Assembly (NCBI RefSeq): GCF_002917095.1
Contig: NZ_PQGA01000001.1
Span: 806,001-870,000, forward strand
From: Paraburkholderia eburnea
GTDB lineage: Bacteria > Pseudomonadota > Gammaproteobacteria > Burkholderiales > Burkholderiaceae
Reading direction: 5' to 3'
DNA length: 64,000 nucleotides
Under the pieces are notes generated by a model that made no database searches, was not told the origin of the DNA, and worked only from the letters and a program-made list of their open reading frames with translations. The translations under genes were made by a program, and so were the position numbers. Position 1 is the first letter of the stretch, and each line of letters opens with the position of its first letter. Positions 12,114 to 20,268 of the stretch are shown piece by piece.

Positions 12114-13001
12114 ATGGCACAACCGATTGCAAAAGCGCGCCGCACTACAAAACAGCAGTCGAAACAGTCCGGGGGCACGTTTCTCGGTGTCGTGCTGGGC
12201 CTGATTGTCGGCCTTGCGATCGCGGTGGTCGTGGCGCTCTACATCACGCGCTCGCCCACGCCGTTCGTCTCGAAGGTTGCGCCGCCGGCCGCTTCGGACG
12301 CGAGCCAAAGCGAGCAGTACGATCCGAATCGCCCGCTGCAGGGCAAGTCGCCGGGTCAGCCGGTGACGCCGCAGGCCGCGCAAAGCACGCCGCCCAACAC
12401 GGCGCCGGGCCAGACCACGAACCAGTCGCAGTCGTCGGGGATGCTCGAAGAGCCGCAGATCGTCGAAGTGCCGCCTGCGGGTAATGCAGGCAATGCCGGC
12501 GACAACGGCAACGTCGCGAATAACCCGACGAACAACGCGGCGAACAACGGCGTCGCCGTCGCACCGAAGCCGTCCACCGGCGACAACGGCACGACCATCG
12601 CGAAGAAGCCGCAGCCGCAACCGTCCAGTCAGGCGAACCAGGCGCTCCAGCAGTTCGCCAATAACCAGCCGCTGAAGTCGTCCAACGCCCCGAGCGCCGC
12701 CACGCCGCCCGCCGCCAGGCCCGCGCAGCCGGGTTCGGCCGCACCGACGGCCGGCGACGCCAACACCGGCTACTTCCTGCAAGTGGGCGCGTACAAGACT
12801 TCGGGCGATGCCGAGCAGCAGCGCGCGCGTCTGGCGTTCCAGGGTTTCGAGTCGAAGGTCACGCAGCGTGACGCGGGCGGTGTCACCTACTTCCGCGTGC
12901 GCATCGGGCCGTTCTCGAAATTCGACGATATGAACTCGACCCGTCAGCGTCTGTCAGACGCCGGGATCGACACTGCCGTCATCCGTTTCACGAAGCAGTA
13001 A
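12114..13001 (+). CDS. SPOR domain cell-division-type protein (FtsN-like)
   Basis: This is a 295-residue bitopic inner-membrane protein. It has a short basic cytoplasmic N-terminus (MAQPIAKARRTTKQQSKQ), one membrane segment at about 24-45, a long Pro/Gln/Asn-rich periplasmic linker, and a C-terminal SPOR domain at about 215-295 (YFLQVGAYKTSGDAEQQRARL...). SPOR domains bind denuded glycan strands at the septum, so a role like FtsN in division is likely. The ATG at 12114 is chosen because it directly precedes the basic and membrane segments. It lies between argS and dsbA, as in related genomes. Confidence 0.88.
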   Translation: MAQPIAKARRTTKQQSKQSGGTFLGVVLGLIVGLAIAVVVALYITRSPTPFVSKVAPPAASDASQSEQYDPNRPLQGKSPGQPVTPQAAQSTPPNTAPGQTTNQSQSSGMLEEPQIVEVPPAGNAGNAGDNGNVANNPTNNAANNGVAVAPKPSTGDNGTTIAKKPQPQPSSQANQALQQFANNQPLKSSNAPSAATPPAARPAQPGSAAPTAGDANTGYFLQVGAYKTSGDAEQQRARLAFQGFESKVTQRDAGGVTYFRVRIGPFSKFDDMNSTRQRLSDAGIDTAVIRFTKQ

Positions 13002-13172
13002 TCGCGAAAACTCAGCGCGAAAACCAAGCGCGAAAATTCGGCGCGAAATCCATCGCGCCATGCAGGCGGCGCGCGCAGCACGCGCGTCCGTCACAAACCG
13101 CAACACTCGCACGCCGCGCGCCGGCGTTGCCTGGCCGGTCGCCGCCGGTCCCGTTCACTGGAATAACACGCT

Positions 13173-13826
13173 ATGAAACGACTTCTCGGAACGCTTGTGC
13201 TCTCGCTCTCGATGCTCGCCGGCGCGGCGCACGCATCGCCCACCGCGCCCGTCGCGGGCAAGGAATACACGGTCCTCAAGCAAGCCCAGCCGCTCGACGT
13301 GCCCGCGGGCAAGATCGAAGTGGTCGAGTTCTTCTGGTACGGCTGCCCGCACTGCAACGCGCTGGATCCGTTCCTCGAAAGCTGGATCGCCAAACAAGGC
13401 CCGGACATCGTGTTCAAGCGCGTGCCGGTGGCGTTCCGCGACGACTTCATCCCGCATTCGAAGATGTATTACGCGCTCGACGCGCTGGGCCTCGCGCAGA
13501 AGCTCACGCCGGCCGTGTTCCATGAGATCCACGTCAACAAGAACTACCTGCTCACGCCGGAAGACCAGGCGAAGTTCCTCGCCACGCAGGGCGTCGATCC
13601 GAAGAAGTACATGGACGCGTACAACTCGTTCTCGACGCAAAGCGCGCTGCAACGCGACAAGGGTCTGCTCGACGCCTACAAGATCGACGGCGTGCCGACC
13701 ATCGCGATCCAGGGCAAGTATGAAACCGGCCCGGCGCTGATGCAGGTTTCCGAAGACAAGGCCGATCCGGCCACGCTGCAGGTGATGGACTACATCATTT
13801 CGCAGATCCGCGCGAAGAAGATGTGA
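13173..13826 (+). CDS. dsbA: Thiol:disulfide interchange protein DsbA
   Basis: This is a 217-residue periplasmic oxidoreductase that inserts disulfides into exported proteins. A signal peptide covers about 1-21 (cleavage after AHA). The thioredoxin-fold active site is F-F-W-Y-G-C-P-H-C with Cys58 and Cys61, the classic CPHC. The cis-proline loop DGVPTIAI lies near the C-terminus. Length matches the family. The SDR gene follows at once, and the dsbA stop overlaps a possible GTG start of that gene at 13823. Confidence 0.95.
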   Translation: MKRLLGTLVLSLSMLAGAAHASPTAPVAGKEYTVLKQAQPLDVPAGKIEVVEFFWYGCPHCNALDPFLESWIAKQGPDIVFKRVPVAFRDDFIPHSKMYYALDALGLAQKLTPAVFHEIHVNKNYLLTPEDQAKFLATQGVDPKKYMDAYNSFSTQSALQRDKGLLDAYKIDGVPTIAIQGKYETGPALMQVSEDKADPATLQVMDYIISQIRAKKM

Positions 13827-13840
13827 GCGCGCGCGCCGGT

Positions 13841-14614
13841 ATGACACAACCCTTGAAGGTCTTCATCACCGGCGCGTCGAGCGGCATCGGCGCCGCCCTC
13901 GCCGCCGAATACGTGCGGCGCGGCGCCATCCTCGGACTGGTCGCACGCCGCACGGACGCGCTTGAGGCGTTCCGCCAGTCCCATCCGCAGCATCCCATCT
14001 CGCTCTATTGCGCCGACGTGCGCGACGCCGATGCGCTCGCCGCCGCAGCGCATGCCTTCGTGGCGGAGCACGGCATGCCCGACGTGGTGATCGCCAATGC
14101 GGGCGTGAGCCGCGGCGCGCTCACCGGTCATGGCGATCTCGCCACCTTCCGCGACGTGATGGACACCAATTACTTCGGCATGGTCGCCACCTTCGAGCCG
14201 TTCGCGCAGGCGATGGCCGAGGCGAAGCGCGGCACGCTGGTGGGCATCGCGAGCGTGGCGGGCGTGCGCGGGCTGCCGGGCTCGGGCGCGTACAGCGCCT
14301 CGAAGGCGGCGGCGTTCGCCTATCTCGAAGCCTTGCGCGTCGAGATGCGGCCGTTCAACGTGCCCGTCGTCACGATCGCGCCCGGCTACATCCGCACGCC
14401 GATGACGGCGAAGAACCCGTACCGCATGCCCTTCCTGATGGACGCGGACCGCTTCGCCGCAGCCAGCGCCGATGCGATCGCACGCGGCACCACCTTCGCG
14501 GTGTTCCCGTGGCCGATGCGCGTGGTCGCCACGCTGCTGGGCGCCCTGCCGCGCTGGCTCTACGACCGCGCATTCGAGCGCGCGCCGCGCAAGCCGCGCG
14601 CGGCCGAGCACTGA
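13841..14614 (+). CDS. SDR family NAD(P)-dependent oxidoreductase
   Basis: This 257-residue classical short-chain dehydrogenase has the cofactor glycine motif TGASSGIG at about 10-17 and NAG in the middle. A Ser in GIASVAG and the catalytic pair in YSASKAA complete the active site. R residues after the second strand (VARR) suggest NADP preference. The C-terminus has a short hydrophobic stretch and a basic tail, seen in SDRs that associate with membranes. The substrate cannot be named. A GTG at 13823 overlapping the dsbA stop would add six residues; ATG 13841 gives the more usual start. It is probably co-transcribed with dsbA. Confidence 0.85.
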   Translation: MTQPLKVFITGASSGIGAALAAEYVRRGAILGLVARRTDALEAFRQSHPQHPISLYCADVRDADALAAAAHAFVAEHGMPDVVIANAGVSRGALTGHGDLATFRDVMDTNYFGMVATFEPFAQAMAEAKRGTLVGIASVAGVRGLPGSGAYSASKAAAFAYLEALRVEMRPFNVPVVTIAPGYIRTPMTAKNPYRMPFLMDADRFAAASADAIARGTTFAVFPWPMRVVATLLGALPRWLYDRAFERAPRKPRAAEH

Positions 14615-14855
14615 TCCAGCCTTGATCTCGCGCGGCGCTTTCCCCATGCGCCGCGCATCACTCTCTTCCTGCATCGCCCCGCCAGATTGCACCCCATATG
14701 GGTATGCGGATTAATTTGTTGTCTGGGCAATTTCCCTTCGATAAGCTTTCCCCGATCGGGCCCCGCGTGGCGCGCTGACACCGCCTGCGCGCCCAGAGGC
14801 CCTTCGACCGCCCACCTTTGCCACAACCCCGGCATACCGGACCAACGGAGATCCC

Positions 14856-16463
14856 ATGCGCTTCACCTCGCCCGCTTCCGTGCTCGCCGCCGCGCTCTGC
14901 GCGGCGCTCGCCTGCGCGGCCACGCCCGCGCTCGCGAAACCGCTCACGGTCTGCACGGAATCGAGCCCGGACGGCTTCGACATCGTGCAATTCAACTCGC
15001 TCGTGACGACCAACGCATCCGCCGACGTGATCTTCAATTCGCTCGTCGCTTACGACGAGCCGCAGAAGAAGGTCGTGCCCGCGCTCGCGCAATCGTGGGA
15101 CGTGAGCGCCGACGGCCTCTCCTACACCTTCCATCTGCGTCCGAACGTGCAGTTCCAGACCACCGAATGGTTCAAGCCCACGCGCACGCTGAACGCCGAC
15201 GATGTGGTCTTCACCTTCGGCCGCATGCTCGACGACAACAACCCGTGGCACAAAGTGGCGGGCGCGAGCGGCTTCCCGCACGCGCAGTCGATGGGCCTGG
15301 CCAAGCTCGTCAAATCGGTCACCAGGGTCGATGCGAACACGGTCAGGTTCGAACTCAACGAGCCGAACGCGACCTTCCTGCCGATCCTGTCGATGGGCTT
15401 CGCGTCGATCTACTCGGCCGAGTACGCCGATCAGTTGCTCAAGGCCGGCAAGCAGGTCGACCTGAACGCCAAACCCGTGGGCACCGGCCCCTTCGCGCTC
15501 AAGAGCTATACGAAGGACGCCGTGATCCGCTACGACGTGAACCCGACCTACTGGGGACCCAAGCCCAAGGTCGAGCGCCTCATCTACGCGATCACGCCCG
15601 ACGCCGCCGTGCGCGCGCAGAAGGTCAAGGCCGGCGAATGCCAGATCGCGCTGTCGCCCAAGCCTCAGGACGTGGCCGACGCCCGTGCCGACAAATCGCT
15701 CAAGGTCGTGCAGACGCCGGCCTTCATGACCGCCTTCGTCGCGCTCAACACGCAGAAGAAGCCGCTCGACAATCCGAAGGTGCGCCAGGCGCTGAACCTC
15801 GCGTTCGATCGCACGACGTATCTGAAGACGGTGTTCGACAACACGGCCACGCCCGCGACCAATCCGTGGCCGCCCACGACCTGGGGCTACGACAAGTCCA
15901 TCCAGCCGTATCCGCATGACATCGCGAAGGCGAAGCAACTGCTCGCCGAAGCAGGCGTGCCCAACGGCTTCGCGACGACGATCTGGGTTCGTCCGAACGG
16001 CAGCGTGCTCAATCCGAACCCGCGCGCGGGCGCCGAACTGCTGCAGGCCGATTTCGCGAAGATCGGCGTGAAGGCGGACATCAAGGTGATCGAATGGGGC
16101 GAGTTGATCAAGGAGGCCAAGCAGGGCCAGCACGACACGCTCTTCATGGGCTGGGCCGGCGACAACGGCGATCCGGATAACTATCTCTCGCCGCTCTTTA
16201 GCTGCAACGCGGTGCAGTCGGGCATCAACTTCGCGCGCTTCTGCGACCCGCAGCTCGACAAGCTGATCACCGAAGGCAAAACCACCGCCGATCAGGCCAA
16301 ACGCGCGAAGCTCTACGACGCCGCGCAGAAGATCATTCACGATCAGGCGCTGTGGATTCCGCTCGGCTATCCGACCGCCTCGGCCATCACACGCACCAAT
16401 GTGAACGGCTATCAGGTGAGTCCGTTCGGACGCCAGAACTTCGGCGCGGTGACGGTGCAGTAA
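14856..16463 (+). CDS. ABC transporter substrate-binding protein, peptide/nickel (DppA/SBP_bac_5) family
   Basis: This 535-residue periplasmic solute-binding protein has a signal peptide to about residue 28 (TPALA). The SBP_bac_5 fold matches DppA-type dipeptide binders: DGLSYTFHLRPNVQF, the LNADDVVFTFGRML region, VGTGPFALKSY and the C-terminal LFMGWAGDNGDPDNYLSPLF. No permease or ATPase gene lies beside it, so it must use a transporter encoded elsewhere or act as a spare receptor. A 240-base leader precedes it, and a clean terminator follows. Confidence 0.88.
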   Translation: MRFTSPASVLAAALCAALACAATPALAKPLTVCTESSPDGFDIVQFNSLVTTNASADVIFNSLVAYDEPQKKVVPALAQSWDVSADGLSYTFHLRPNVQFQTTEWFKPTRTLNADDVVFTFGRMLDDNNPWHKVAGASGFPHAQSMGLAKLVKSVTRVDANTVRFELNEPNATFLPILSMGFASIYSAEYADQLLKAGKQVDLNAKPVGTGPFALKSYTKDAVIRYDVNPTYWGPKPKVERLIYAITPDAAVRAQKVKAGECQIALSPKPQDVADARADKSLKVVQTPAFMTAFVALNTQKKPLDNPKVRQALNLAFDRTTYLKTVFDNTATPATNPWPPTTWGYDKSIQPYPHDIAKAKQLLAEAGVPNGFATTIWVRPNGSVLNPNPRAGAELLQADFAKIGVKADIKVIEWGELIKEAKQGQHDTLFMGWAGDNGDPDNYLSPLFSCNAVQSGINFARFCDPQLDKLITEGKTTADQAKRAKLYDAAQKIIHDQALWIPLGYPTASAITRTNVNGYQVSPFGRQNFGAVTVQ

Positions 16464-16482
16464 GCCCCGCATCGCCGAATGC

Positions 16483-16510
16483 AAAAAGCCGGGGCATACC
16501 CCGGCTTTTT
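16483..16510. terminator. Bidirectional terminator
   Basis: AAAAAGCCGGGG and CCCCGGCTTTTT pair perfectly (12 bp) around a 4-base CATA loop between the convergent substrate-binding protein and glycosyltransferase genes. Both strands give a stem with a T-run. Confidence 0.9.
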
Positions 16511-16515
16511 TACTT

Positions 16516-17655
16516 TTACGGGCGCGCCTGCGTGCCCTTCACCGCGCGCTTGAACGCGTCGGCGGCCTGACGCCACCATGGCGTGCCCGCGCGCCGGCGC
16601 ACGTCCCACGCGTGATCGTGCAGCGCCACAGCGCGCCACTGCTCCGCATGAGAGCGAAAACGCGGCACGCCGAAGCTCCCGGGCGCTTCGAACAGATCGA
16701 AATACGCGCGCCGATAATGCTCGACGAGCGTGGCATCGTCGTAGTGCGCCTCCATCCAGCGGCGCGACGCCTGACCGATTTCCTCGCGCAGGCGTTTATC
16801 GGCGAGCAGCGCGTGCAGGACGGGCTCGGCCTCTTCCAGCCTCACATCCACCCATGGCAGCTCCACGGCGCCCGTGAGCGCGCGCAATTGCGCCTGCACG
16901 CGAGCATCGAGATGGCCGACCACAGGCTTGCCCTGCGCCAGCGATTCGAGACCGCTCAAGTGATAGTTGCCGGTCACGCATTCGTCGACGGCCAGCGCCG
17001 CGCCCTGCTTCAAACGCAGGCATTCGTCGTGCGGCGTGTTCATGATCGTGCGCACGCGGCACAGCCCCTTGCGCTCGAAGCGCCGCAGCAGCGCGAGCGT
17101 CTGCGGCGCGCCCTTGGTCTCCCAGCGCGTCTTCCAGGCGCTCGCGCGCCCGCTCGGCGCATAGACGACGATGGGCGGACCATCGTCGGCCTCCGGGGCG
17201 TTCCGATAGCGCTCGTCGTGGATCGGCACGATATTCGGCACCACGCGCGCGAGCGGATAGTAGCGCTCCGGCCCTTGCGCAATCACGAGTTGCGGCACCG
17301 GATCGGTGACGATGCGCGTGAGCAGTTCGCGATCGTGCTTCGCCCACAACGCGGGCGCGGAGTGGTATTGGCGGATCAGCTTGCGCCCGCCGATACGGCG
17401 CGCCATGTCGGCGCCGAAGGTTTCGTCGATGGAGAAGTGCTGATGCAGATGAACGACGTCGGCGGCATCGATGACGGCCAGCGCTTCCACGCGCTGCGTG
17501 CGCCAGTCGATATCGACGGCGAAGGTGCGCGTGCCATAAGCCTGCGCGTTGAACACGACATGACGCGCTTCGATGTCGGTATGCCGGTTGAGCGCGGCGA
17601 CGATGTTGCCGGGGCTGCCCGCCACCGGCGTATTCGAAACATGGACGACCCGCAT
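16516..17655 (-). CDS. GT-B type glycosyltransferase
   Basis: This 379-residue cytosolic protein begins MRVVHVSNTPVAGSPGNIVAALN, a GT4-like N-terminal Rossmann half. The C-terminal half has the donor-site pattern TGNYHLSGLESLAQGKPVVG, where an E follows the small-residue loop as in GT4 enzymes. It probably adds a sugar to LPS core or another surface glycan. It lies five bases after the upstream gene (17661-18773), so the two form an operon. Sugar donor and acceptor cannot be told from sequence. Confidence 0.8.
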   Translation of the reverse strand: MRVVHVSNTPVAGSPGNIVAALNRHTDIEARHVVFNAQAYGTRTFAVDIDWRTQRVEALAVIDAADVVHLHQHFSIDETFGADMARRIGGRKLIRQYHSAPALWAKHDRELLTRIVTDPVPQLVIAQGPERYYPLARVVPNIVPIHDERYRNAPEADDGPPIVVYAPSGRASAWKTRWETKGAPQTLALLRRFERKGLCRVRTIMNTPHDECLRLKQGAALAVDECVTGNYHLSGLESLAQGKPVVGHLDARVQAQLRALTGAVELPWVDVRLEEAEPVLHALLADKRLREEIGQASRRWMEAHYDDATLVEHYRRAYFDLFEAPGSFGVPRFRSHAEQWRAVALHDHAWDVRRRAGTPWWRQAADAFKRAVKGTQARP

Positions 17656-17660
17656 GGCGA

Positions 17661-18773
17661 TCAGGCAAACGCCAGTGCGGATTCGCGCGCCGGCTCGCGC
17701 ACGCTTGCGCTTACCTTCGCACGCGCGGCGTCGCGCTTGAGCGACTGCCAGCGCAGCTTCGGGAAAATGTCCTCGCCAAGCGCGCTATCCAGCGACAGAT
17801 TGCGCACGTCGATGCCGCGTCGCGCGAGCAACACGGCGGCATGGCGAAACGACGGCTCGATGAAGTCCGCGAAGTTTTCGTCCAGATAGCTCGGCTGCAT
17901 GTCGAGCGCCGATTCGTAGAAACGCGGCGTGCACTTTGCCGCGCTCAAATCGACGCCATGCAGATAGAGCCGCTTGAAACCCAGCGCCGCGAGCACCTGC
18001 AAGCCCGCATAGGCAACGGTGCGGCCATCGAAAACACCGCGCCGCAAGTCGAGACTGAAGCCGAGCGGCTGCGGCGCATCGAACAGCGCGAGCGCGTGCG
18101 CATCGTCAAGCGCACGCAATTCGCGTTGCCCGGACGCACGGCGTCCGGCGGGAAACAGCATGTCGTCGAGGATGAACACGCGGCAGCGAATGCGCTCGAT
18201 GCCGAAGCGCTCAGCGATATGCCAGAGAACGAGGGGCGTGGCGAACAGCGTAAGCGGCTCGCCGATTACGCGCTCGACCAGATCGGGCCGATTGCGCACA
18301 AAGCCTGTATCGACGATGCAGTAGTAATCGAAGCGCACGCCTTGCCTGGCGGCCAGCGCGATCGCGCCATTCACGCCGAGTACGTGCTGCATCGGCAGCG
18401 CACGGTAGTCGATGTGATTGACGGAGGGACCGGTGGCGATCAGATGGCATTCGTGGAATTCGTGGAATTCGCGCGATGCATTGCCGCTTTCGGGCTGTGA
18501 GATCGGCAGGCGATTCACAGCCGGGAGACGCTGCCCGCGAATGCGCATGCCGGCAAGCCGCCCCGCCTCGTCGCGTTCAAGCGTCACGCCATGCGCGAGG
18601 CGTTCGTTGTGGCGCCACGCGCGCGTATGCGTATAGCGGTACAGCAGCTTGAAAAATGTATTGCCGGCACGCCTGCCCGGCGAAATAGTTGCTCGCGCAA
18701 CATTTTCCGTTTCGGCGCGGGTGGGCGACGAACGGAGGGCGTTGCCTTCGATGATCATTGCTCTGCCTTGCAA
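17661..18773 (-). CDS. Putative LPS core-modifying protein (WaaZ/DUF115-like)
   Basis: This is a 370-residue protein without a signal peptide or membrane segment. A Rossmann-like core begins with HLIATGPSVNHIDY at about 110-123 and continues with VLGVNGAIALA, FDYYCIVDTGF and a later LYLHGVDLS. This pattern (a GPS loop, then NGA, then D-x-G) is shared by DUF115/MptE-like proteins and by WaaZ-type Kdo-III transferases. With the glycosyltransferase five bases downstream it probably decorates LPS inner core; the exact reaction is inference. A second in-frame ATG lies five codons downstream. The ~370-base upstream region is markedly AT-rich. Confidence 0.6.
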   Translation of the reverse strand: MQGRAMIIEGNALRSSPTRAETENVARATISPGRRAGNTFFKLLYRYTHTRAWRHNERLAHGVTLERDEAGRLAGMRIRGQRLPAVNRLPISQPESGNASREFHEFHECHLIATGPSVNHIDYRALPMQHVLGVNGAIALAARQGVRFDYYCIVDTGFVRNRPDLVERVIGEPLTLFATPLVLWHIAERFGIERIRCRVFILDDMLFPAGRRASGQRELRALDDAHALALFDAPQPLGFSLDLRRGVFDGRTVAYAGLQVLAALGFKRLYLHGVDLSAAKCTPRFYESALDMQPSYLDENFADFIEPSFRHAAVLLARRGIDVRNLSLDSALGEDIFPKLRWQSLKRDAARAKVSASVREPARESALAFA

Positions 18774-19146
18774 GGGCGCGAGGCTGGCTGCCTTGCACCA
18801 CAGTAAAGCGCGAGTCTAGGTTCTTTGATCGTTACATAGGTTACATCTGACTCGCAGCTTATTACGCTTATTTACGGATTATTGCGATTTCCGTACGAAA
18901 GCGGAACGTAACGCGCTGCGGTATTGCGCAAAATTTTGCATCGCATCAACGGCGCAGACCCTTTCGGAGTTTTCCTCTTTAAGCCCCATGAATACGGCTC
19001 TTTTCTGAATTTTCCGGTATTCGGAGCGGCAATCAGCCCCTTACTGAATTGCTTCAAGTCGAGATCGTTGTTTCAGATTCGTAATTTAAAGCGTGCCGGC
19101 ACACGCTAGATTGGAGCCGTCCATTCATCGAACGCCAGGAGGCCGA
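18774..19146. other. AT-rich intergenic region upstream of the LPS-type operon
   Basis: These 373 bases are clearly lower in GC than their surroundings from about 18815 to 19095. They probably hold the promoter of the minus-strand glycan operon and that of the decayed gene at 19147. No RNA gene or clear hairpin is recognised. Short frames on both strands encode nothing familiar. Confidence 0.4.
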
Positions 19147-19338
19147 ATGAACAGGAAACTCATCGCCGCGCCTGCGCCGGCTTATGGCCCGACCGATGTG
19201 GACTAGCACGACGATCGCCGCCGGGAAGAACATCGCTGGCGCGAGCATCAATGGCAGGAGCGCCATTGGAACGATCGACGCTGGGGAGGCGAGCGCCGCT
19301 GGGACGATCGCCATGACGACTACGGCTATCGCCGCTAG
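19147..19338 (+). pseudogene. Decayed small exported Arg/His/Asp/Trp-rich protein
   Basis: After a perfect AGGAGG (19137-19142) and ATG, the frame reads MNRKLIAAPAPAYGPTDVD, meets TAG at 19204-19206, and then continues open to 19336 as HDDRRREEHRWREHQW and further W-x-x-R-H units ending DDYGYRR. Burkholderia relatives encode small exported proteins with a signal peptide, a PAPAYGP-like stretch and a tail of HDDR/RWRE repeats. Here the hydrophobic signal core seems deleted and a stop splits the frame, so a working product is unlikely. The family match is from memory of the pattern, not a search. Confidence 0.6.
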
Positions 19339-19374
19339 CAAGCAGGCAACGCGCTAAAGCGTTACCCAAGCGCG

Positions 19375-20154
19375 CTACGACATGATGTGCGCGCCGCCGT
19401 CGATGTAGACCGTATTGCCGGTCAGGCGGCGTGCGTAGCGCGTCGCCAGGTACGCGGTCGCGTAGCCGACGTCCATGATGTCGACCAGTTCGCCGAGCGG
19501 CGCGCGCTCGACGGCATCGGCCAGCATGCGGTCGAAATCGGGTAGACCGGACGCCGCGCGCGTCTTGAGCGGCCCCGGCGACACCGCATGCACGCGGATG
19601 CCACGCGGCCCAAGTTCATAGGCCAGATAGCGGCATGAAGCTTCCAGCGCCGCCTTCACTGGTCCCATCAGGTTGTAGTTCGGCACGACGCGATTCGCGC
19701 CGTCATAGCTCATCGCGAACAACGTGCCGCCGTTTTTCATCAGCGGCACGGATCGTTTAGCCATCCGAATGAATGAATGGCACGACACATCCATCGCATA
19801 CGCAAAGCCTTGCGCCGACGAATCGAGCAGACCGCCCTGCAGATCGGCTTTCGGCGCGTAGGCGATCGAGTGCAGCATGATGTCGAGCGTGCCCCATTGT
19901 TCGCGCAACGCGTCGAATACGGCATCGAGTTGCGCGTCGTCTTCGACGTTCAGCGGCAACAGCAGCGTGGCGCCGAGTTCCTTCGCAAGCGGCTCGACGT
20001 AGGGCCTGGCCTTGTCGTTCAGATAGGTGAGCGCGAGTTCCGCGCCCAGTTCGGCGAACGCGCGCGCGCAGCCGTAGGCGATCGATTCGGCGTTTGCCAC
20101 GCCGGTCACGAGCGCGCGCATACCGGCGAGGGGTCGGTCGGGAGCAGTCTGCAT
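19375..20154 (-). CDS. fabI: Enoyl-[acyl-carrier-protein] reductase, FabI type (probable paralogue)
   Basis: This 259-residue NADH-dependent reductase performs the last step of each fatty-acid elongation cycle. The divergent SDR motif of FabI is present (TGVANAESIAYG), followed by LHSIAYAPK. The catalytic Tyr/Lys set is in MSYDGANRVVPNYNLMGPVK (Tyr, six residues, Lys). The C-terminal TGNTVYIDGGAHIM matches the family. Its company (DUF3141, pta, ackA) is not the usual fatty-acid operon, which suggests a second FabI for special conditions. GAGGTAAGCC precedes the ATG. The upstream DUF3141 gene is 114 bases away on the same strand. Confidence 0.9.
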   Translation of the reverse strand: MQTAPDRPLAGMRALVTGVANAESIAYGCARAFAELGAELALTYLNDKARPYVEPLAKELGATLLLPLNVEDDAQLDAVFDALREQWGTLDIMLHSIAYAPKADLQGGLLDSSAQGFAYAMDVSCHSFIRMAKRSVPLMKNGGTLFAMSYDGANRVVPNYNLMGPVKAALEASCRYLAYELGPRGIRVHAVSPGPLKTRAASGLPDFDRMLADAVERAPLGELVDIMDVGYATAYLATRYARRLTGNTVYIDGGAHIMS

Positions 20155-20268
20155 GGCTTACCTCGTTGACGGTGGGTGGTTGTGCTGGCAACCAGACGAA
20201 AAACGCGAGGCGGCTTGCGTGTGCCAGCCACCTCGCGCGATGCATCGTCGTACTGCTCGTCGTTTCGC

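Noticed and set aside
10120..12132. Open minus-strand frame of about 670 codons over argS
   Set aside because: Antisense to a certain argS gene; low-complexity Arg/Val/Gly composition and no family match.
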